Below are positions 47,313 through 55,591 of a stretch of 64,000 nt of DNA, piece by piece. Every line of letters begins with the position of its first letter. Positions within the stretch are counted from its first letter, which is position 1. The notes under the pieces were generated by a model. That model saw only the letters and a program-made list of their open reading frames with translations, searched no databases and was not told the origin of the DNA. Location: contig NZ_JAIZZN010000017.1 of assembly GCF_020443565.1 (NCBI RefSeq), positions 1 through 64,000 on the forward strand, read 5' to 3'. The DNA is from Clostridium sp. CS001. GTDB taxonomy: Bacteria; Bacillota; Clostridia; Clostridiales; Clostridiaceae. Both the position numbers and the translations under genes were made by a program.

Positions 47313-49106
47313 ATGGATTTGATAAGGATTGTTTCAAATGTTCAAATGATTTCTGAGGCAATATCAAGTGTTATAGGAGTAGATGTAACTGTTGTAGATA
47401 ACAATTATAATAGAATTGCAGGGACAGGAAGATATAGAAATTGTATTGGTGAGAAAGTAAATGAAAACTCCGCCTTTGGATTTGTTTTAACGCAAGGAGA
47501 AAGTCTCATTATTGAAAATCCAGGGCAGCATTTTACTTGTTTAAAGTGTGATAATGTGGAAACTTGTGAGGAGTTTGCAGAGGTTTGTTGCCCTATTAAT
47601 GTAGGTAATGACACCGTGGGGGTAATTGGGCTAATTGCTTTTGAAGAAGAGCAACGAAAGGCTATTATAAGCAATCAAGCAAACCTAATGAATTTCTTAA
47701 ATAGAATGGCAGATTTAATATCTTCAAAGGTAATAGAACAGGAAAATACAGAACAAATAAAGCTTTTGGCAGGGGAACTTGAGATAGTTCTAGATTCTGT
47801 TGACAGAGGAATTATCGCAACGGATCACCGGGGTGCTGTTCTTCATTATAATACCAAAGCTGTGGAGTTATTTAGGATTTCAGGAAAGGAAATTTTAAAT
47901 ACCAATATAAGAGATCTTATTGGAAACTTAGATTTTAATTGCCTTATTGAAAAGCATAAAAACTTAACAAATAAAGAGTTTACGTACAATGGGAGTAATT
48001 ATCATTTTAGAGGGGTTTTTGATGCAAAGTCTATTAGTATTGGTGATAAGAGTGTAGGGATAGTATGCACCTTTAGCAATATTTCTGATTTGTTAAAGAC
48101 AGTTAACAATATTACCACAGGGACTATTGTTACTTCCTTTGACAGTATTATAGGGAGTAGCCATTGCTTAGATCAGGTTAAAAAAGAAGCAGAAAAAGCA
48201 TCTAAGTCTACTTCTACCGTACTTATTCAAGGTGAAAGTGGAACTGGAAAAGAGTTGTTTGCTAGGGCTGTTCACTTTAATAGTAATAGAGCTAAGGGAC
48301 CATTTATTCCAATAAATTGTGCGGCTATTCCAGAACAACTGTTAGAAAGCGAGTTTTTTGGATATGAAGATGGTGCATTTACAGGAGCAAGACGGGGCGG
48401 AACCTCAGGGAAATTTGAACTTGCAAATATGGGAACCATATTCTTAGATGAAATAGGGGATATGCCAATTCACCTTCAAGCTAAATTGCTACGGGTATTG
48501 CAGGAGCATGTTATTGAGAAGGTTGGTGGTAAGGAATCTATTCCTATAGATGTGAGAATTATAGCAGCTACAAATAAGGAATTAGAAAAAAAAGTGTTAG
48601 AGGGAGAGTTTAGGCAAGATTTGTTTTATAGATTAAATGTAATTCCGCTCAATATACCTCCTTTAAGAGAGCGAAAAGAAGATATAGTAATTCTTGTAGA
48701 CTATCTTTTAGAAAAATGTAACACTAAACTTGAAAAACATATAAATAACATAGATAATTGCTCCTTAGAAGTTTTTATGAATTATCAGTGGCCTGGTAAT
48801 GTACGTGAACTTGAAAATACCATAGAATATGCTGTAAATATGTGTGGTAGTGGCATTATCGAAGTTGCAGATTTACCCAAGAAACTAAGAACCAAAACAC
48901 CTGAAATTGACTTAAAGGGTAAGGGAGATATAGGCATTATACCTGTTAAGGAGCTAGAGAAAAAAGAGATTCAAAAGGCACTGGATTATTTTGGACAAGA
49001 CAAGCAGGCAATTACAAAGGCGGCTATGGCTTTGGAATTAAGTAGAGCGACTCTATATAGAAAGATAAAAGAGTATGAAATTAAACAGTATCATAATGAG
49101 AATTAA
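47313..49106 (+). CDS. cdsR: Sigma-54-dependent activator, CdsR-like
   Basis: A 597-residue enhancer-binding protein. The N-terminal sensory region (about 1-140) contains a cysteine cluster (Cys44, 76, 79, 85, 92, 93) that may hold a metal or Fe-S group. A PAS domain (about 150-265) follows. The AAA+ domain has Walker A GESGTGKE at 307-314 and the sigma-54 contact loop GAFTGA at 354-359. A Fis-type helix-turn-helix ends the protein (KAAMALELSRATLYRKI). It is directly upstream of a cysteine desulfidase gene with a -24/-12 promoter, the arrangement of cdsR-cdsB in C. difficile. The ATG at 47313 follows AAAGGAG. Confidence 0.9.
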   Translation: MDLIRIVSNVQMISEAISSVIGVDVTVVDNNYNRIAGTGRYRNCIGEKVNENSAFGFVLTQGESLIIENPGQHFTCLKCDNVETCEEFAEVCCPINVGNDTVGVIGLIAFEEEQRKAIISNQANLMNFLNRMADLISSKVIEQENTEQIKLLAGELEIVLDSVDRGIIATDHRGAVLHYNTKAVELFRISGKEILNTNIRDLIGNLDFNCLIEKHKNLTNKEFTYNGSNYHFRGVFDAKSISIGDKSVGIVCTFSNISDLLKTVNNITTGTIVTSFDSIIGSSHCLDQVKKEAEKASKSTSTVLIQGESGTGKELFARAVHFNSNRAKGPFIPINCAAIPEQLLESEFFGYEDGAFTGARRGGTSGKFELANMGTIFLDEIGDMPIHLQAKLLRVLQEHVIEKVGGKESIPIDVRIIAATNKELEKKVLEGEFRQDLFYRLNVIPLNIPPLRERKEDIVILVDYLLEKCNTKLEKHINNIDNCSLEVFMNYQWPGNVRELENTIEYAVNMCGSGIIEVADLPKKLRTKTPEIDLKGKGDIGIIPVKELEKKEIQKALDYFGQDKQAITKAAMALELSRATLYRKIKEYEIKQYHNEN

Positions 49107-49130
49107 TTCTCATTATGATACTGTTTTTGT
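49085..49130 (+). terminator. Perfect palindrome / terminator at the end of cdsR
   Basis: Two 18-base arms (49085-49102 and 49107-49124) are perfectly complementary around TTAA, followed by TTTTGTTT. The left arm includes the last codons of cdsR. Confidence 0.85.
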
Positions 49131-49190
49131 TTGCAATGTATCATTTTGAGAAAAAGAAGTATACAAAGGGCTATTTCAAGTAAAAAATTG

Positions 49191-49208
49191 TTGGCATAGA
49201 TATTGCTT
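49191..49208 (+). promoter_or_regulatory. Sigma-54 (-24/-12) promoter of cdsB
   Basis: TTGGCAT-N5-TTGCT: GG at 49193-49194 and GC at 49205-49206 have the required spacing. It lies 38 bases before the cdsB start and downstream of the activator gene. Confidence 0.88.
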
Positions 49209-49245
49209 TAATATGTATTAAGATAATTTGTAGAGGAGTGATTTT

Positions 49246-50601
49246 ATGAAATTAAGAAATCTTATAGTTGAGACATTAAAGGAAGAAGTTGTTCCTGCAA
49301 TGGGATGTACTGAGCCAGTAGCTGTTGCTCTTGCCTGTGCAAAGGCTAAGGAATTAATAAATTTTAATTATATAGAAAAAGCAGAAGTTTTTGTTAGTCC
49401 TAATATATATAAAAATGGTTTGTCAGTTGGTATACCAAATACTGAGGAAGTTGGACTATATATTGCGGCTGCTTTAGGGTTTATGGGCGGAGAAAGTGAA
49501 AAAGATTTAAATGTACTTGAGGGAATAAGTAAAGAAAATGTAGAGATTGCAAAAGGCTTCTTACATAGTGGAAAGTTATCATTAGATATTAAAGATACAT
49601 CAGATAAGGTTTATGTAGAAGTAAATCTTGTAACAGACAAAGGTGAATGCAAGGTAATTATCAGTGGAAAACATAATAGATTTGTTTATATTGAAAAGCT
49701 TGGAGAAGTTCTACTAGATGTTAGAAAAGAGGATACGAGTAGTAGTAATACAAAGAATGTTTTATATAGTTTAAAGATAAGAGATATTATAAAGGAAATT
49801 GAAGAAATTCCGCATAGGGATATTGCCTTTATGTTAGATGGAATAGTGATGAATGAAGCAATAGCTCAGCTAGGACTTAAAGAAAAACTGGGTATGGGAG
49901 TTGGCTTTAGTCTTTTGAAAAGTGTAGAGCAAGGGTTTTTGTCAGAAGACTTAATGACTTCTTCAATGATGCTCACAGCGGCTGCTAGTGATGCGAGAAT
50001 GTCAGGAATAAATGTATCTGTAATGAGTAGTAATGGAAGTGGAAACAATGGGCTAACAGCAATTCTTCCCATAGTTGCATATAAAAATAAATTTAATGTA
50101 GATGATGAAAAGCTGGCTAAGGCAGTGGCAATAAGTCATATTATGAACAGTTACATAAAGCATTATATAGGAAGATTATCAGCGCTTTGTGCTTGTGGGG
50201 TTGCAGCTGGAACTGGCGCAGGAATAGCTATAGCATGGCTAATGGGAGCTACAGAAGATCAAATAGATGGAGTCATAAAGAATACCCTTGCAAATACAAG
50301 CGGGATGATATGTGACGGTGCTAAGGAAGGTTGTGCAATAAAGCTTTCAACTTCTGCATCAGTTGCTGTACAATCTGCAATATTAGCTATAAATGATTCT
50401 ATTGTGCAGGCGAGGAACGGAATCATTGCAGAGACGGCAGAAGCTACAATTAGAAATTTAGGTGTTTTATCTGTAGAGGGTATGAGCATTACAGATCACG
50501 TTATATTAAACACTATGAAAAATATGCAAAGGGAATATAAAACTGGGGATACAAATGAAAATTCAAAAGAAAATTCACTAAAACAACATAGTATTGCTTA
50601 G
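49246..50601 (+). CDS. cdsB: L-cysteine desulfidase CdsB (UPF0597/CyuA family)
   Basis: A 451-residue protein of the UPF0597 family, known as a cysteine desulfidase that degrades cysteine to pyruvate, sulfide and ammonia. MGCTEPVAVALACAKAKE at the start, MSSNGSGNNGL in the middle and GMICDGAKEGCAIKLS near 340-355 contain conserved cysteines expected to ligate an iron-sulfur cluster. The adjacent CdsR-like activator and sigma-54 promoter indicate cysteine-responsive control. AGAGGAG precedes the ATG. Confidence 0.92.
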   Translation: MKLRNLIVETLKEEVVPAMGCTEPVAVALACAKAKELINFNYIEKAEVFVSPNIYKNGLSVGIPNTEEVGLYIAAALGFMGGESEKDLNVLEGISKENVEIAKGFLHSGKLSLDIKDTSDKVYVEVNLVTDKGECKVIISGKHNRFVYIEKLGEVLLDVRKEDTSSSNTKNVLYSLKIRDIIKEIEEIPHRDIAFMLDGIVMNEAIAQLGLKEKLGMGVGFSLLKSVEQGFLSEDLMTSSMMLTAAASDARMSGINVSVMSSNGSGNNGLTAILPIVAYKNKFNVDDEKLAKAVAISHIMNSYIKHYIGRLSALCACGVAAGTGAGIAIAWLMGATEDQIDGVIKNTLANTSGMICDGAKEGCAIKLSTSASVAVQSAILAINDSIVQARNGIIAETAEATIRNLGVLSVEGMSITDHVILNTMKNMQREYKTGDTNENSKENSLKQHSIA

Positions 50602-50633
50602 CATATTTATTTTTAAAAAACCATAAATTACTA

Positions 50634-50661
50634 TTGAAATTAGTTTTAATTCTGATATAAT
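50634..50661 (+). promoter_or_regulatory. Sigma-A promoter of an intergenic RNA
   Basis: TTGAAA (50634-50639), 16 bases, TATAAT (50656-50661). A start near 50668 would produce the structured transcript described below. Confidence 0.7.
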
Positions 50662-50667
50662 AAAGTT

Positions 50668-50953
50668 AATAGATAGTAATAAAACATATTTGAAAACTTT
50701 ATAAATTTATATTTCTGAGATATTCGTGAAGCTCCTATTTTCAACCTACATCACAAATACGGGAGTTCAAAATCAAGATGTGGATGTGGCCTATAAGCCC
50801 AGTGTATTTAAATTGGCAAGGACTGTTAAACATCTCTGAGGACACCCACCTATCGAAAAGATAGGTGTCAAAATCGGGGCAACGGTACCTTGGATTATAA
50901 ATTATAAAACTTTAGATTTGTTTATTAAAGAGATAGAAATATCTCTTTTTTTA
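50668..50953 (+). ncRNA. Structured intergenic RNA of unknown class (possibly 6S-like)
   Basis: No ORF is present. A long-range stem can form between about 50714-50723 and 50829-50840 (8 of 10 pairs). A hairpin CTCC-TATTT / AAATA-GGGAG lies at about 50731-50766. Its loop CCTACATC is complementary, with G-U pairs, to GATGTGG at about 50777-50783, a possible pseudoknot. CACCTATC / GATAGGTG makes another hairpin at 50848-50868. The piece TCTGAGATATTCG resembles the start of proteobacterial 6S RNA, but the pseudoknot does not fit 6S. A terminator ends it. Confidence 0.6.
50928..50953 (+). terminator. Rho-independent terminator of the intergenic RNA
   Basis: AAGAGATA / TATCTCTT around GAAA, followed by T residues. 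Confidence 0.8.
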
Positions 50954-51119
50954 ATGCGTAGAAAATTAAATTTATTCTTTTTGTGTTATAATAATTTTAG
51001 GTGTATATAATAAATTTTAGAAGTTTAGCAACTTTAAATTATTAAGGTATATTGAAAGAAATGAGGTAAGGGAGCACTAGATAATCTTTCGAAAATGCCG
51101 AGTATAGAGGTGTACTTTT

Positions 51120-51923
51120 ATGACAGAAGATAAAATCCTTGAAATGATAAAACGTAACGCAATTGTTATAAAAAGCATTGAAAATCCAAGTGATGAAATG
51201 AAACTTACAGCCATAAAGAAAGATGGATTATTGATACGCTATATAAAAGATGCTACAAAAGAAATGCAGAAGCTTGCAATAAAAAGTAATCCTCGGGCAA
51301 TTGAGTTTATAGAAAGTCCAACTTATGATATGAAAAAATATGTTGTGTCTAAGCTATGGAATACCTTAGAATTTATTGCAAATCCTTGCGAAGAATTAAT
51401 AAAAATAGGAATTGATCAAAAGGGATATTCAATAAAATATGCTAGAAATCCAAGCATTCTATTGCAAAGAGTAGCTATAGAAAAAGATTATGATTCCATA
51501 AAATACATAGATAATCCAACTGAAGAAATACAGATTCTAGCTATAAAAAGAAATTATGATGCTTTAAGATATATAGAAAATGCAACTTTAAAGGCAGAGC
51601 TCATAGCAATTGCTGAAAATGAAGCTGCCATAAAGTTCATTTCATACATAGATGAAAATAAAAAGATATTATTTTTAAAGAGCAATGCCTTGGTAATGAA
51701 ATACATTATCAATGATCTACCGCAAAATTCTGTAGAGATTGCTTTTAAAGAGGTATTATCTAAAGAAAGTGTATCAGAAAAATATGTAAGAGATTTTATA
51801 AATTGTGACAGTATAAATGAGAAGTATGGGAATATATCTATGGACAAAATGATTTTTATTTATAAGTATGGTAGTGAGACTTGCAAGAAAATAGCAGTTG
51901 ATGAAAAGCTAAAGATGATGTAA
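51120..51923 (+). CDS. Helical repeat protein, DUF4116-like
   Basis: A 267-residue protein built of about eight units of some 22-24 residues with the pattern LAIKxxxxxIKYIxNPxxEM (seen as LIRYIKDATKEMQKLAIK, AIEFIESPTYDM, SIKYARNPSILLQRVAIE, SIKYIDNPTEEIQILAIK, ALRYIENATLKAELIAI). Such repeats should stack as a helical solenoid suited to protein binding. It lies 14 bases before a MoxR-type ATPase and a VWA protein and is probably cotranscribed with them, suggesting an adaptor or substrate-binding role. I do not know a defined function. Confidence 0.72.
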   Translation: MTEDKILEMIKRNAIVIKSIENPSDEMKLTAIKKDGLLIRYIKDATKEMQKLAIKSNPRAIEFIESPTYDMKKYVVSKLWNTLEFIANPCEELIKIGIDQKGYSIKYARNPSILLQRVAIEKDYDSIKYIDNPTEEIQILAIKRNYDALRYIENATLKAELIAIAENEAAIKFISYIDENKKILFLKSNALVMKYIINDLPQNSVEIAFKEVLSKESVSEKYVRDFINCDSINEKYGNISMDKMIFIYKYGSETCKKIAVDEKLKMM

Positions 51924-51937
51924 GAGGTGATAGATTA

Positions 51938-53056
51938 ATGAATTTTAAGGATACATTACTAAGTGTGGAGCTTGTTATAGAGACAAATGAAGTACCGTTA
52001 ATTGTAGGACAAAGTGGAATAGGGAAAACTGCATTAGCTAGGACTCTTTCAAAGAAGAAAGGTTGGGACTTAGTTATTATAGATGGAAACCTTTTGAAAG
52101 AAGGAGAAATAGGGGGGCTTCCTACCGTTGAGGAGGTTAGTTTTAAGGATGATAAAGGCAGGGATGCTTTTAGAAAGGGAACGGTTTATGCTGTTCACAC
52201 AAAACTACAAGAAATAGATGGATTGATAGCAGAGGGTAAAGAGGTATTTTTATTTATTGACGAGATTAACCGTTGTGAGCATACAGTTCAACAAGAACTT
52301 ATGAATCTAATTTTAAATAGAGAGATAAATGGATATAAACTTCATGAAAAAGTAAAAATTTTAGCTGCTATGAACCCTTCTAGTAAATATGGAGAAGAAT
52401 TTGATTATCAAGTAGTTGATATGGATGCAGCACAAGAAAATAGATTTGTTTGGCTGCACATGGAAAGCGATTCAAAAGCTTGGCTGGCATGGGCTAGTGA
52501 AAATAAACTAGAGCAAAAGGTTATAGAGTTTATATCTACGTTCCCAGAATACTTACATAACACTCACAGAGATGAGAAGGTAAAAGCAACGCCTAGAAGC
52601 TTTGAAAGGGTTTCTAAAAGTTATGGAATATATAAAAAGAAGAAGGATATAATTCCTAAAAGAGTATTTTTAAATATATTAAAGGGTAGTTTGGGTAACC
52701 GAATTGCTCATGAGTTTATGAGCTTTGCAGAGGAAGACAATGAACCTTTAATTTCATATGAAGAGGTATTTGAAAATACAGAATTACCACAGGAAATAGT
52801 AGAAAAGGTAAAGACGGAAAGTCACACTAGATTATATTTGATTGCAAACAATATATTAAGAACTTTAAGTAACAAGGAGATTTTAAGCAGCGATATAAAA
52901 AGGTTAGTGGAATTTATGGAGTTCTACCCTGTGGACTTAAGGCTTGGAATTATGCAGGATATTAAGGAAAGTCATAAGGATATTTACAAGTTTTGTTTGG
53001 AAAATCAAGCTTTCGTTGAAATGTATTTTAAGGCTTATGGCGAAATTAAGGGCTAG
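51938..53056 (+). CDS. MoxR-type AAA+ ATPase
   Basis: A 372-residue AAA+ protein with Walker A GQSGIGKT at 24-31, Walker B VFLFIDEINR at about 104-113, sensor 1 in KILAAMNPSSKYG, and a C-terminal helical lid. MoxR ATPases act as chaperones that load cofactors or remodel complexes, nearly always with a VWA-domain partner, and here the VWA gene follows by eight bases. An AGAGGTG site precedes the ATG. The target is unknown. Confidence 0.88.
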   Translation: MNFKDTLLSVELVIETNEVPLIVGQSGIGKTALARTLSKKKGWDLVIIDGNLLKEGEIGGLPTVEEVSFKDDKGRDAFRKGTVYAVHTKLQEIDGLIAEGKEVFLFIDEINRCEHTVQQELMNLILNREINGYKLHEKVKILAAMNPSSKYGEEFDYQVVDMDAAQENRFVWLHMESDSKAWLAWASENKLEQKVIEFISTFPEYLHNTHRDEKVKATPRSFERVSKSYGIYKKKKDIIPKRVFLNILKGSLGNRIAHEFMSFAEEDNEPLISYEEVFENTELPQEIVEKVKTESHTRLYLIANNILRTLSNKEILSSDIKRLVEFMEFYPVDLRLGIMQDIKESHKDIYKFCLENQAFVEMYFKAYGEIKG

Positions 53057-53064
53057 GTGAAATT

Positions 53065-54429
53065 ATGGGAATAAGTTTTGATAACCTTAAAGACTCACTT
53101 TATGATGAGATTTCTAATGTGAAAAGTATTGAGAAGATGCCAAAGGATTTTACAGAAAATTTCTTGAAACTTGTGGCAAATGTTAATTATATGCTTATAG
53201 AAGAGAAAAGAAACTTTTATGGATATTTTCTACTTCAAATGTCCAGGGAGATAAGATATGATATAGCAACACCCACTGCTGTGAACTTTAAGTTATCTAA
53301 GTATATAATTTACTTTAACCCCTATATATTTTTAAATCTTACTGAGCAGCAGATGAAGAGCACTATTAAACATGAGATTCATCATATATTGTCCTTTCAC
53401 TTAAATCGTGGAAGAAAACTTAAAAAGAAATATAGTACCTTGGCAATTAATATGGCAATGGATATAGTGGTGAACCAACATATAGATTATCTTCCGCCCT
53501 ATGCTACAACCTTAGAGCAGATAAACATTAAGTATAGTTTAAAAATGCAGCCTTATATGACTATGGAGTACTACACTGATGAAATTCAACTTGCCTTAAG
53601 TTTACTCCAGGAGAAGGAGGAAAGTGAAGAGGATGATTCTAAGGAAGATAATGTAGAAAAAGAATATGTTGCAAAGAGAACTCATGATTTGTGGGAAGAA
53701 TCAACAGAGGTGGACGAGGAGACTCTTAAAGATTTCACTGAGAAACTTGCCAGGCTATCAGATAAGGGATCAAATCCTGCTTATTTACAAGAGATGCTAA
53801 AGGGACTTGCGGGTACAAAAAGTGAAATTCCTTGGAATATGTATCTAAAGAGGATAATGGGAACATTAGAAAGTGACAAAAAAAGGACCGTTTCAAGAAG
53901 AAGTAGACGGCAACCTAATAGGCTAGATCTAAGAGGAGAACTAAGAGGACATACAGCTAGAATTACCCTAGCTATAGACATAAGTGGTAGCATAAGCGAG
54001 GAGGAGTTTAATGGTGCGGTAAAGGAAGTTTTTAATATTATAAAAACTTATAAGCATGAAATAACTCTTATAGAATGTGATTCAGAAATAAGGCAAGTAT
54101 ATAAAGTAAAATCTATTAACAATATAAGAAAGCGTAGTAGCAGCGGTGGTGGCACAAAATTTACACCGGTATTCAACTATGTAAATAATACAAACACAAA
54201 CATATTAATATATTTTACAGATGGAAAGGGAGAGGAAAACTTAAGGGTAACACCAAGGGGCTATAAAACCTTGTGGGTTATATCGGGACGTGGAGATAAA
54301 CTTTCCTTAAATGAACCCTTTGGTATTGTAAAAAAACTAAAACCTGTGGATATAAAAGAAGATACTGTGGACAAGTTAGACGTAATAGGTGATGGCTTTT
54401 CTATGAATAATCAAGAGCCAATTTATTAA
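53065..54429 (+). CDS. DUF2201-type metallopeptidase/VWA-like protein
   Basis: A 454-residue protein. The N-terminal half has a helical domain with HEIHH at 103-107, a zincin-type HExxH motif, followed by MAMDIVVNQHI. A highly acidic linker (EKEESEEDDSKEDNVEKE) lies at about 185-205. The C-terminal half is a VWA-like domain with LAIDISGSIS, the DxSxS metal site, near 303. This is the usual partner of the MoxR ATPase upstream. Whether HEIHH is catalytic here cannot be told from the sequence. Confidence 0.85.
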   Translation: MGISFDNLKDSLYDEISNVKSIEKMPKDFTENFLKLVANVNYMLIEEKRNFYGYFLLQMSREIRYDIATPTAVNFKLSKYIIYFNPYIFLNLTEQQMKSTIKHEIHHILSFHLNRGRKLKKKYSTLAINMAMDIVVNQHIDYLPPYATTLEQINIKYSLKMQPYMTMEYYTDEIQLALSLLQEKEESEEDDSKEDNVEKEYVAKRTHDLWEESTEVDEETLKDFTEKLARLSDKGSNPAYLQEMLKGLAGTKSEIPWNMYLKRIMGTLESDKKRTVSRRSRRQPNRLDLRGELRGHTARITLAIDISGSISEEEFNGAVKEVFNIIKTYKHEITLIECDSEIRQVYKVKSINNIRKRSSSGGGTKFTPVFNYVNNTNTNILIYFTDGKGEENLRVTPRGYKTLWVISGRGDKLSLNEPFGIVKKLKPVDIKEDTVDKLDVIGDGFSMNNQEPIY

Positions 54430-54527
54430 AAATATAGTAGTTTTATTTTAGTGTGAAAGATATAATTAAAATGTTACTTGGGTAAAATTAAGTTATAAAT
54501 AATTAAACAAATTAAAGGTGGATATAT

Positions 54528-55265
54528 ATGAAAAATTTAAAGATGGTATTAGAATTTGATGGAAGCAGATATAAAGGGTGGCAAAAGCAAGGTGATAATG
54601 ACTTAACACTTCAAGGTAAGTTAGAAGAAGTATTATCCAAAATCACAGGAGAGGCAGTGAAAATTTCAGGATGTGAAAGAAGCGATGTAGGAGTACATGC
54701 TGAAAATTATATTGCAAACTTTCATACTAGCTGTAACTTAAGCGACGATACTATATTAGATTGCCTATGTGAAGAGCTGCCAGAAGATATAGTAGTAAAA
54801 TCTATGGTGGAAGCAAGTGAGAAATTTCATGCAGCCTACAACATAAAATCAAAGACATATGTATACAAAATAAATAATAATGAATTAAGAGATGTATTTA
54901 ATAGAAAATATGTTTATCACACTGATGTAAAACTGGATTTAGAAGAAATGAGAATTACGGCAAAGGCTTTGGTTGGAACTCATGACTTTGAAAGTTTTTC
55001 TACAGTGACGGAAACTGTGAGAGATACTATTAAAACTATTAATTATATCAATATCACAGAAGAAGCTGGCATCATTGAAATAGAGATTAATGGAGATGAT
55101 TTCTTATGGAATATGATGAGAATTGTAATAGGCAGCCTTTTAGAAGTGGGAAAAGAAAATCTTAGACCATTGGATATAGAATATTTGGTGAAGGATAAAA
55201 CTGCATCAGCATATATACCAATGACTAAAACAAAAGGATTATACCTAAGAAGTGTTCAATATTAA
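54528..55265 (+). CDS. truA: TruA-family tRNA pseudouridine synthase
   Basis: A 245-residue pseudouridine synthase that would modify U38-U40 in tRNA anticodon arms. The catalytic Asp is Asp53, but its context reads GCERSDVGVHAEN instead of the usual GRTDAGVHA. YKGWQ, SKTYVYKI, GTHDFESFS and GDDFLWNMMRI are typical. The altered motif suggests a second TruA paralogue, as found in several clostridia, rather than the copy in the ribosomal protein cluster. The ATG follows AAAGGTGG. Confidence 0.88.
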   Translation: MKNLKMVLEFDGSRYKGWQKQGDNDLTLQGKLEEVLSKITGEAVKISGCERSDVGVHAENYIANFHTSCNLSDDTILDCLCEELPEDIVVKSMVEASEKFHAAYNIKSKTYVYKINNNELRDVFNRKYVYHTDVKLDLEEMRITAKALVGTHDFESFSTVTETVRDTIKTINYINITEEAGIIEIEINGDDFLWNMMRIVIGSLLEVGKENLRPLDIEYLVKDKTASAYIPMTKTKGLYLRSVQY

Positions 55266-55277
55266 AAGTTTTAAAAA

Positions 55278-55520
55278 AGTATTAAATTTCTCCTGAGTGC
55301 CTTGCAAATGAACTCCAAACAAGAAATTCGATTAAGAAATTCTAATCTTTTACTCATGTGAAATTCTCTAGCGTTCACACTCGACGTCCTGTCTCGAGTT
55401 CACTAGCCTGACGTCCTGGCAGGCTTACAAGAATTTTACATTCGCAAAACAAGAATTTCTAAATTGAATTTAATTATTTTATCGTCTCTTTTGCAAGTCA
55501 CTTCGGAGAAATTCAATACT
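55278..55520 (+). repeat. Long palindromic intergenic element, copy B
   Basis: 243 bp, related to copies A and C. Ends AGTATTAAATTTCTCC / GGAGAAATTCAATACT, inner arms GTGAAATTCT / AGAATTTTAC, tip AGCCTGACGTCCTGGCAGGCT. It lies directly downstream of truA. Confidence 0.85.
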
Positions 55521-55539
55521 TACTATTTACATAATATTC

Positions 55540-55572
55540 TAGGGGGAGCGTGAGATTTAACGCTTCCCCTAA
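55540..55572 (+). terminator. Hairpin between convergent genes
   Basis: TAGGGGGAGCG / CGCTTCCCCTA, followed by a short AT-rich tail. It probably terminates transcription from one or both sides. Confidence 0.6.
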
Positions 55573-55591
55573 TTTGAATTTAAGAAAAAGA

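Noticed and set aside
50668-50953. Structured region considered as a TPP, purine, SAM or c-di-GMP riboswitch
   Set aside because: The conserved core blocks of these classes are not present, and the element ends with its own terminator about 170 bases before the next gene.
50668-50953. Firm assignment as 6S RNA
   Set aside because: Only the closing-stem pieces resemble 6S; the hairpin and possible pseudoknot do not match its single long open helix, so the class is left open.
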